Both the position numbers and the translations under genes were made by a program. A stretch of DNA of 64,000 nt from Thalassia testudinum (lineage: Eukaryota > Streptophyta > Magnoliopsida > Alismatales > Hydrocharitaceae), in NCBI GenBank assembly GCA_037157565.1, contig JAZHRO010000062.1:2604001-2668000 (forward strand). The letters run 5' to 3'. Of this stretch, positions 24,488 to 33,541 are shown piece after piece. The notes beneath the pieces are model-generated. The model did not search any database, was not told where the DNA came from, and worked only from the letters and a program-made list of their open reading frames with translations. How positions within the stretch are numbered: position 1 is the stretch's first letter; every line of letters starts with the position of its first letter.

Positions 24488-24608
24488 TATATTTAAATTA
24501 ATTGCAGTAGGATTACAATTAGGATTAACCCTCTATATATAAAAGTACCAACTCTCATTTGTTTCCTGAGATTCATAATAATATCTTCTATCCCTCTAAT
24601 CTCCAACA

Positions 24609-25773
24609 TAGTATCAAAGTAGCGATCCTAAGTTGGTGTACCATATCTACTTGATCCTCTCCTTTCTTTCTTCCACCAGAAGAAAACAAAAAGAAAAAAG
24701 AAAGAGGAATCAACCACCGAAAACCCTAAAAGGCCATCGACGACGCTGCCATGCACCAGGAGCCCTCCAGTGAGGGCCCATCAAGCTTCTCTCTAAGCAA
24801 CCCTCTATGGCCTCTCTTCTCCTTCCTCGTTCGCTAGGGTTCTTGATCGAACCCTGTTGCTTGCTGCTGTACCATTGGGCGATAATGAAAAGGACTTTAT
24901 CAATGTTGCCACATGCACCTAGGGTTCCGACAACCCCCTCACAGTGTCGCCCGACCCAATAAAGGGACTCTAGTGGCCACAACACCATCTCCTCTACTAT
25001 GCTGCCTCGAGCCCTCTCCTTTGACCTGCAATGCCACCATCAAAACCCAAACCCTTGGTGTCTACTCTCCTTGTGCTCATTGCCAAAGAACTAATCACTC
25101 TTTTGATCACTACTAAGAAAGTTTAGCAAACCCACATGGGCAAATCAGACTTCTATTGCTGAGTCCCTTGCTATTGATATTACGATAGAGCAGTCTTCTC
25201 TACCATTCACTGCAAAAAAGGTAGATCATTTCAGACATTTACTAAGGAGCAATCCCTCCACTACTGCTGCTATTGCCACAACTCTTGTGGCGAAGACTAC
25301 TGTTACTACTCCTGATCGGGCCACTACTTCTGGAGCATCTAAGTGTAGATTCTCGTCCCACTACTCATCTTGTTGCCCATTACGAGAACTGTAATGACTG
25401 GTTGGAGGACTAGGTGTAGATTCTCATCCCACTCTGCCAGAGAATGCTTCCCTATCTCCTGTTGCTACTACTACTACAACCTACTACTGTCTATTGATTG
25501 TGCTGTTGCTACTGCTATAGCCCTACTACCGCCATCCATGACTACTACTACTACAGTTGTCTACTATTTGTTGCTACTACCTACTACTGCTACTGCTATT
25601 GCCGACTTGGAATCGTCTCCTATTACTTTACTACTCAGTTTACTGCAGTTGCTACTTAAACTGTGGTTGTTCCTACTCCTGCACTCTACTACTTGCTCCT
25701 CCGAACATCTACATTGGGGGAGAGTTCACTTCTATAACATTTGGAACGTTGCACGCTTCAACTTGGAGGGTAG
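24609..25773 (+). pseudogene. Internal region of element A with a copia gag 3' remnant
   Basis: After a purine/pyrimidine leader, a frame near 25,055-25,110 reads PCAHCQRTNHSFDHYY, a decayed copia zinc knuckle of the CxxCxxxxHxxDxC type. It is followed at about 25,150-25,300 by ITIEQSSLPFTAKKVDHF and RHLLRSNPSTT, as in the tail of copia gag. From 25,440 to 25,700 the sequence is dominated by CTA/CTG/TTG triplets with no function I can assign. A similar triplet block and the same flanking words (CATCTACATTGGGGGAGAGT) occur in element B at 37,480-37,740 on the minus strand. Protease, integrase and RT are absent. Confidence 0.6.
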
Positions 25774-25976
25774 TGTTAGAGATATTATTTAGAGAATTAG
25801 AAAAGTTTGTTTTAAGAGTATTTTACCTCTTTCCATTATTAAAGATATGATTAGATTTAAATTGATTTCAGTAGGATTACAATTACGATTAGCCCTCTAT
25901 ATTAAAGGACCAACTCTTCATTTGTTTCTTGAGATTCATAATAATATTTCATATTCCTCTACTCTTCAACACTGAG

Positions 25977-26241
25977 AAATATAATTGTATAGCAATACAG
26001 AAGTCATCGTCAACTGGAAGTATAATTTAAAAATATACTGTGACTATTAACAAATTTGCCATACCACTTTTATGATCTATTACTGCCAGATTGCCAAAAT
26101 GATTAATCCAGGTCAACAGCACAAAAAAAGTGAAAGTTACAGACAAGCAGCAGAAAACCACAGATAAGCCCTATTAGCAAATTACAAGGGGAATGTATGG
26201 CTTCAGCCTCCTGCTAAAACATTCAATATGTCTGTGACTAT
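25977..26241. other. Continuation of the PPR upstream intron or flank
   Basis: Short AT-rich stretch between element A and the next LINE. Removing A would join it to 20,778. I looked for a PPR exon 1 ending in a splice donor after a RRMYGKA-like coding word and did not find one. Confidence 0.4.
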
Positions 26242-26256
26242 GTAATAACAATTTCT

Positions 26257-29105
26257 TTTTTTGAACAAGAAAAGGGATGATCACATGACATTAGTGATCG
26301 TCCTGCTGCATTAATTAAAAAAGAGGGACTTACAACAAATAAAAAGAACACATCGAACATCAACCCAAAAGTCCTTTCAGAGATCCACTTCACGGCAACC
26401 ATTCTCCACAAATGGTCTTTCCCCCCTTAAAAATCACATCATTGTGCTGCAGCAACAAATCCCATGGAATAGCAAATGGTTGAATCCGCTCTCTTTTAGA
26501 TCTAAAAGCACCACTGCAGAAGGACCGCCAGAAACCATCTCAAGAGAAAGGTCATTGTGTAAACCTCGTACATACATCCCTCACAAATCAGCAGCCAAAA
26601 ACAAATAATCAGAGTCACCCCCACAGAGGACACAAGTGAAGCCAAAGTGCTGCAAAATTTTCAAGTGGCATGCCTTAGTCATAATTTTTTTTCTTCTCAA
26701 GAATCAGCCAAATATCTTCAAAGGTATTTGGACTTCCGAATGAATCTGAAATCCTCGCTCATATTCAAATCAACATTACCCCTTGGTGGCAAAAGGAGCC
26801 TATAAGCTGGCTTAACTCTAACTGGGTCAGTAATCCAGAGCCAAGCATCTAGCTGTCCATCTCTGGGGGAGAAACTGGCAATGTCATCCTGCAACTTCAT
26901 AAAATCCTCCACCCTTTGATCAGACAAGACAGCATAAAAAATCGACATCCAAGTGGTCATGTTTCTGACCCAACATGAAGCCTAAGTGTTAGATGCTAAA
27001 GCAAATAAGTCTAGGGTCTGAATCAGCCAAAGGTCCATGGCTCATCCAATCATCCAGCCAAAAGGGAAAATCCCTCTTATTTCCCAACTTTGCAAAGAAA
27101 AATGAAATCACCAAGGGCATCTCATGTCATAGGCCTCTCCACAATGCAGAATCCACCCTGTGTGGAAGCATCCTATCAACCCAATTGATCTTCCTACCAT
27201 GACAAGCTTTGATGACATCTAAAAAGACTTCTATCTTTCCCCACGACTTTCATGAAAGGATTGATTAACAATTTGTAACTGAGACCACCCTCTACTACAG
27301 GCCTGCAGACCTCATACCAAGCAACCACATGCATTGCCTCTACTGTTCTTCACCACTCCTTTCCCAAAGAATCTATTCCTCAATTTATTATTTTTTCATG
27401 CAGCTTCAACAGCATGGAGACATGAGACATAAAGAATGCATGACCAATAAGATGGACTTCAGAAGCACCAGTCAGCCACACTTAAAAAGCAGCTGACTTC
27501 CACCTACCCATCTATTCTCAATAGAGCTGTAACTTGGGTCGGGTCGGGTCCAACCTGACCAAACACTATACCTGCATTAAGTCAGGTCGGGTCAGGTCGG
27601 ATTCAACCCATTTAATAAATTGGTCTTAGTGTGTGGGACCGATACCGACCCGCCCATAGGTCCTAAAACCCAACCCAACCCATTTAATAAACGGGTTGGT
27701 CGGTTTAATCGGGTTCATGCATATCGGATACGTGGGTTTAATCAGGTTTAGAGCTTAATCGGGTGCATGAGTTTAATCAGGTTCATGTGTTTAATTAGGT
27801 GCAGTGATTGTAACCCACATGTGTTAAATCGGGTGCAGTGATTGTAAACCCAACCCAACCCATTTAATAAATGGGTTGGTCAGTTAAATAAGGTTCATGG
27901 GTTTAATTGGATATGTGGGTTTAATCGGGTTTAGAGTTTAATTGGGTGCATGAGTTTAATCAAGTTCATGTGTTTAATCGGGTGCAGTGATTGTAACCCA
28001 CACAGTTGCTGCAGTTCGAGTCACAGCCAAGCAACAAACACCCAGGAATACCAGAGGCACAGTCCCAGAGCACTGGAGGAGAAAGGTGGTGGAGTGGTCA
28101 AGTGCGTGCAGCGTGCTACTGTGGGGGTGACTGGAGACGTGGGAGTTGAATGCTTGAAGTGGGGATTATGGAAATGGGAATGGGAGTGAGTGGACTTTGG
28201 AAGGTTATTGCCTTTTGGCTTGTGCCACTTCAACTAAGTTATGCAGCATACAAAGTCATCCACCAATGCTCATGCACGTTATTATTTCATGGAAGAAGAG
28301 TCTAGAGATTTTCGATTTCTACTTAAGGCTTCACATAAGTTGGAGGGTGGGGCTGTTTTGGAAAACCAAAAGGACAACTCTTTGGGAGACACGGGATTAT
28401 AATTTATGGGAGTGGAACTGTGGAAGAGGAAAACTAATTGCAATTGCAATCGTGAGCAGTGAGACTGTGAGCGGCGCTGTGGTACTACCCAAATCCAATT
28501 TGCCAGCAATTTGTGGCAGTGTGGCACAATCATTAATAATCTGAATGATTTATTATCAGTGTGGCATGGTCTGCATGGAGGAAATGAAGCGTCTAGACTT
28601 TGGAGGCAGAAGAACAGTTGGAGTCACAAGACCGGTCTGGAGGTGGGATTCGAATTGATAAACGGGTTTAACGTGTTGGAACAGGTCTACAATGCCTACC
28701 CGAACCCGACCCAATTAATTTGGTGGTTTGGTTCGGGTTGGACCCGTTTACAGTGGTGGAATCGAGTCAGGTTCAGGTGCTTTACGCAGGTCGGGTTTGG
28801 GTCAAAGTATTCGAGTCCGGGTGGATTTGACAGCTCTAATTCTCAAGCTTCATCACCAGGCCATTCCAGTCAGTTGCCTCCAAAGGTTAATTAGAAAGTA
28901 GAATGCCCAAATACTGCAATGGCAAGGGCATTATGGGTGTTCGAAGCACGTTACTCCAAGCAACCATCTCATTCTCATCCATCACAAATGAAGTAAAGGA
29001 GGATTTCGCCCTGTTCACCCTTCGGCCTAAAAGATCACCAAATATGTGAAGTACAATAAAGGCATTACATGCTTCTTCCATGAACCCTCAATAAAGAAAA
29101 TTGTG
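26257..29105 (-). mobile_element. L1-type LINE (LINE5), truncated inside RT, split by an hAT element
   Basis: It is flanked by GTAATAACAATTTCT at 26,242-26,256 and 29,106-29,120, a perfect 15-bp TSD. The coding remnant starts on the minus strand at TIFFIEGSW, exactly after where YADD would be. It continues with NRAKSSF and LPLQYLGILLSN (28,890-29,081), then after the hAT insertion carries decayed downstream sequence to 26,718 (FSPRDGQLDAWLW) and zf-RVT-like debris. The 3' end has a perfect-stem hairpin near 26,274-26,303. It is clearly 5' truncated and inactive. Confidence 0.88.
27522..28838. mobile_element. Nonautonomous hAT element, 1,317 bp, inside LINE5
   Basis: An 8-bp TSD ATTCTCAA flanks it at 27,514-27,521 and 28,839-28,846. 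The terminal inverted repeats are TAGAGCTGT/ACAGCTCTA, followed by subterminal GGGTCGGG-type words on both sides. This TAGAGCTGTCAAA...GGGTCGGG style is familiar from plant hAT nonautonomous elements. Inside, a 180-bp unit is tandemly repeated (27,666-27,845 and 27,846-about 28,000), and 28,000-28,650 is unlike the terminal repeats and might be captured sequence. No transposase is encoded. Confidence 0.9.
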
Positions 29106-29120
29106 GTAATAACAATTTCT

Positions 29121-29216
29121 TTTGTTTGAGATGGTAAGTACGGTGGCCGTGAGGTTTGATCCCATAGCCTCTTGGATGCCAGTAAGGGGCTTTACCACTG
29201 TGCCAACCCCTTGGTG
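29121..29216 (-). mobile_element. tRNA-derived SINE, 96 bp
   Basis: On the minus strand the head reads GGGTTGGCACAGTGGTAAAGC (A box), with GGGATCAAACCTC (B box) about 35 bp later, then a short body ending CTCAAACAAA. It is flanked by GTGGTAATAACAATTTCT at 29,103-29,120 and 29,217-29,234, a perfect 18-bp TSD. The target is the 5' junction of LINE5, so the core of the duplication now exists in three copies. A SINE has no protein and is moved by LINE machinery. Confidence 0.85.
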
Positions 29217-29234
29217 GTGGTAATAACAATTTCT

Positions 29235-30962
29235 AAAACCTAATATTTGAACTTTTCACCAAAGATGAAACTGCAATCAAGCCTGCATCCCCACCCCGCC
29301 ACCAATTGAACTGGGTACACTTGTAGTTCTTCAGAAGCATTAGTATGGAACTGTAAATATACCCCCGTCTTGCAATTCCCACAATCCATTGTTGATCATA
29401 TAGGAAGGGAGAGTGTACAGGAACTAGGATCCTATTATCAATAAGTGAGATAAAAAATGCATAAATTAAACTGCCATTAAGAAAATTGGAACTCATAAAG
29501 TGCATATACATGTATCTTTCTTTCTGAGGGCTTATGCTGAAAAGGAAAGGTCTACTTTATGATAAAAACCTACTCGTGTAGACGGATGGATCCTAATATT
29601 CTTGAGGGTAGACTACTCTTGTGACCTTTTCTCCCATTTTCACCTACCTAGAATGGGAAAGGTTTTCTTTGGTGAAGATTTTCCATGTTCTTCGTGCTTC
29701 AATCCATAGAAAAGGGTATCACCCTCAAGACCTCCACTTTTGGGTTTCATCTAGGAGATTAGAGGCTTTGGTACTTGTTTCGAGTCTCTCATACTAGGAG
29801 TTAGTCTCTCTTGCCAATTCCCTCTCCTGGACCATAGTCACCATACTTGGGAGTTAGAGAATGGTTCCTGGGCCGATGTGGCAAAGGAACCCCCTCCTGT
29901 CGTCTTCTTTAACATTGTGGTGGTTTATGATGGTGGTCATGCTTACTAGGATGGATCTTCCATAGTCGCCCCTTGAAAAGATAAATGATGCCCCTTGAAT
30001 GATATTTTCCGATGCTATGGTAAAGATGTTCACTTGACTGTTTCAATCTGTCATCATAGATACTAATGCATATGGGATTAGTTATTAATGCATAGCTTTG
30101 TCTAATTTCCTCAGTCAGAAAGTGAAAGTGGCAGATAATATCTCTATATCCACTCAATCGCTGGCACTGGCTGATTCAATGTCCAAGAAACAGGGAAATT
30201 TTGTATGAATTATACATTTGAATTTGGTCATATAACCTAATTCATGCACCCATTTCAAAAAAATAACCGAATTCATGCATGGACTCTTCCTTGAGCTCTA
30301 CTCACCTCTTGCATTCTAATACTCTATTTCTATGGTAGAAAAGTCTTGGAAACCCAAACATGTGGAAGTTGGAACCACTTATTTGGGGTGCGCAAACATG
30401 GATACCCACATGTTTGTGTTGGAAATGATCTCTCCACCTCAAGAATGTATTTCATCTACATTAATAGTGTATAACAATGACTATGTCACCCAAAAATGAG
30501 AAAGTGCTTTTTTGCCCCCACCTCCTGCAACCAGTTCTTCTGTAAGTCCAGGCCTGGAGCAAATGAATGGGGTAATCTCATCGAACCTCGTCCTCTGGCT
30601 CTCATTTGATTTCTGCCAATCACGAAGGAAAGAACAAATGTAGCATTCATTGTTTTATTTAATTTAAACTGAGAATTTCAACAAATAGTGAGTTATGTGA
30701 AGTGTGGAGAACATAGACAGAGGTGGATGACAAAATGAATTGATGAGTTGCATGATCTTAATTTCATTTTGAAGAGTAGTTCCATGATCTTTTTTTTTAA
30801 AAGGAAAAGGGTGATTATCCACGATCTTAATAATGGGTAGTTCCATGATCTTAATATGGGTTTTAAATGAAAGGTGATAAAAAATGTGATGTTTTCTTTG
30901 TTGATCAATTATTAGGTAATACATGATCTAGATGCCTGTTTAGCATTTGAAATTTTCTATGC
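29235..30962. other. Intergenic sequence, no gene recognised, with a tiny LINE tail
   Basis: Frames here are short and show no domain I know. At about 30,788-30,822 a T-run followed by AAAAGGAAAAGGGTGATTATCC looks like the extreme 3' end of the LINE family, lying among repeats of CATGATCTTAAT (near 30,747, 30,820 and 30,846). Part of 29,900-30,190 has moderately open frames (DNISISTQSLALADSMSKK) that I cannot assign. Confidence 0.4.
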
Positions 30963-33239
30963 TGCTGAAGTAAATAATCAAAATAAACTCATAGCATCCA
31001 AGAACATTGCAAAGAAAGCTAGGGTTTATGTGGAAACCCCTCTCATGAGGAGAAAGGAGAAAACCATGGGAGAAGCTCCCCTATGGACGTGATGTTTATT
31101 TCTTCTCAAAGACAAATGAGGGATACAAAAGGCTTTATCTAGATCACCACATACCTCTCTAATTCCCACTTTCACTATTTAAGACTAAACAGCATAACTA
31201 AATCTCCATACAATCTAATAACCTACTACAACATTCATCTCTTTTGACACTCCCTCACTCCCACTCAAGTTAGAGCATAGAATGCTCAGCTCGTACAACA
31301 CAATTCCAAACTCTTACAACCAAATGCAATCAAACCATGACTCTCCTCTAGGCGAATGATGATAGTTGCATCCTTGTTTCCTTGCTTGTAGGTAGGTATG
31401 CTAACAATGGCATATCAATGTAGGCTATAGTCTGGTAGATGAACTGTTAAAGCTGGCTCTAACTAATCTCCCTCATAAAGACCTCAAATAGTGTTGATAC
31501 CTTCCCCATTAGCCATCTCAAGAGTGGGCCTCTCCCTTGGAGACCTCAAGAATAGTTCTCTCCTACATGGAAACCCGAAGTAGGACTCTCCTATACGAGA
31601 ATTGATAACTAAACCTCTCGCATACGAAAACTCCACGGTAGACTTCTCTCGTATAAGGACCAATATTTAGCTTGTCATGTGGAGACCTCAAAGAGTAAGC
31701 CTCCCTCATATGGAGTCCATAATAAGCTCATCACCAACACCCCCCTTCTCTCATACTCATATGGGAGAATAAACTATATGGAGAAGAAAAAAGAAATAGA
31801 GCAGAGCTCCCCCCTTCTCTTTTACTTCCTCTTTTTTTTTAATTTCTCCTTTTTCCTTTTCTCCCTTTTTTATTTTTATTTTTATTTTTATTTTTATTTT
31901 TCTCTCTCCCCTTTTTCCTTTTTCTAATCTATCCATTTTTATGTCATTTTTCTTTTTTTTTTCATCTCTTTGCTTTATCTTCTTCCTCTCTTCCTTTTTT
32001 TTTGTAAAGCTAACAAACAAAACCAACATAAAAAAAAAAATGAAAGGGCCAAAGATGCAAAATACGCAAGCATGGCTTCTTCCTTAGGTTAGGGTTGGAA
32101 GAACCTAAACACCTTACCTTCCACATCTCAATCACGTACCTACCCATGGTTTGGATCTTCCTAAGGTTCCCTCCATCTTGTTGATCTACATGAACCAATT
32201 GATGATTCAGATCTTGATGTGGCACCCCGCTCGCGTGAGCTTGTTCACATTAATCGCCTTCATCACCCCCTAAACGACATGCATTCAATTGGAGGGCTCA
32301 AACCCGTCATAGCAAATCTGTAGGGCTTCTCTCCAAGAACCTACAACGGTCGTTGCTAAAGCACTCCTTGTCGATACTTCACACGAGGGCAAACCTCTCC
32401 ACTGTCAAATCGATGCCATCAACAGAGGGTTGAGACGAGGGAAGAGAGCGGAAGGTGGCAACAGTGATCTACTCTCACTGCTCCTCATTGGGGTCGACCA
32501 TAGCTATTGCTGGGTATGCAATCCTCTAGATCATTAGTAACCACAGTGTTGGGATCATTGTTGAAACTTGCAAAGGATGCACACCCCTCTTATTCTATTA
32601 CCACCCTCGTCAATCTCTTCATCATGAAAAGAGAACCCCAAGAGCAAGAAGAATTGCTAAAAATAATAATAAAATCTTAAGAATGGTAATAATCAAATCA
32701 AAGCACACACAAGGATAAAACCCTAAGACCAACTTGCTCTAATACCATGTTGAAATAAATAATCGGTGAATACACTTCAATTAAAGCAATTGTATGGTAT
32801 TGAAAGGTTAAAGCAACAAGTTGGTTTAGGTGACTTTGGATATCCAAAATCATGCACACAACAATTTCCTGATTCCTTTGTGGTGAGTGAAGGTGCGATA
32901 GTGAAAACAGTAGAATGCAAAAGTGAGGAGGTGGCCTAATGGACCTCTTGGAATATTGTGACTCCAAAGCACCAATTCTCTAGGGCACCATCGAAATAAA
33001 ATCATGACATCAAAGAGCATCACAAAGAACCCTCACACAGGAACAGGAGAGAAAACCACGAAAGGACCCCTATGAGCATGATGCTATAGTTTTTCATCTC
33101 AAAGATGAATGGAAGGTACAAGGTCCATTGTACAAGCCACCACACACCTTTCTAGTTCCCACTTCCACTATGTGGGACTAAACATAATTGGATCTCTACA
33201 TGATCCAATAACCTACTACAACATTAATCTGTCTCAACA
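30963..33239 (-). mobile_element. Small nonautonomous LTR element D
   Basis: Left LTR 30,963-31,249 (287 bp) and right LTR 32,748-33,239 (492 bp, holding an extra 228-bp segment at 32,765-32,992). Read on the minus strand, the 5' LTR ends TATTTCAACA and is followed at once by TGGTATTAGAGC (32,747-32,736), the tRNA-Met site. A purine tract (ACTTGAGTGGGAGTGAGGGAG in two parts, 31,269-31,250) precedes the other LTR. The 1.5-kb interior has no gag or pol. It holds repeated CTCTCxTAxACGAG words and a T-rich block with (TTTTTA)n at 31,866-31,902. The LTR words GAGAAGAAAT, CCCATAGG and GCTTCTCCCATG match element C. No clean TSD was seen. Confidence 0.75.
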
Positions 33240-33517
33240 GATGTAGAACATGATTTCCTCTGTGACTAGGTTGAATATTGTCCTCTAAATCGTGGAATAT
33301 GATTCTCTCAATGATATGATTGCTATTCTAATTTGACGTGACAAACTAAATATCTTTTGATGGTAGGAACATGCAATGTGGAATGTATTAAAGTTTAAAG
33401 AGAATAATTCTAATTATGACCTTTTAACAATGTTTATACATACCTTTAATGGAAAAATCACTTAACATGGATGCTTATCAAATTTCATGTGTTTTAGTAA
33501 TAAACATCATCGGTATA
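33240..33517. other. Spacer between elements D and B
   Basis: About 280 bp of AT-rich sequence without features. Confidence 0.4.
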
Positions 33518-33541
33518 TGCTTACGAATAATCATGCAACCC

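Larger units (their letters stand above)
20779..25971 (+). mobile_element. Copia-type nonautonomous LTR element A (with LINE1 inside its 5' LTR)
   Basis: Its LTRs are 20,779-24,608 (203 bp once LINE1 and one TSD copy are removed) and 25,774-25,971 (198 bp). They start TGTYAGAGATATTATT and end CAACA. The flanks are CTAAG (20,774-20,778) and CTGAG (25,972-25,976), a 5-bp duplication with one change. A degenerate tRNA-Met site TAGTATCAAAGT follows the 5' LTR and a purine tract TTGGAGGGTAG (25,763-25,773) precedes the 3' LTR. The internal region is only 1.16 kb: a CT/GA-rich leader, a gag remnant, then CTA/CTG trinucleotide-rich sequence. No pol is present, so it would have depended on another copia element. 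It resembles element B and sits within about 250 bp of the PPR splice acceptor. Confidence 0.85.

Noticed and set aside
25370..25850. Leu/Tyr-rich frames as a membrane protein
   Set aside because: They come from CTA/CTG triplet-repeat DNA in element A.
27533..28000. GGGTCGGG repeats as telomere-like sequence
   Set aside because: The words are subterminal repeats of an hAT element with clear inverted ends and 8-bp TSD.
31757..32029. Lys/Glu-rich 90-codon frame
   Set aside because: It is a translation of the (TTTTTA)n and T-rich block inside element D.
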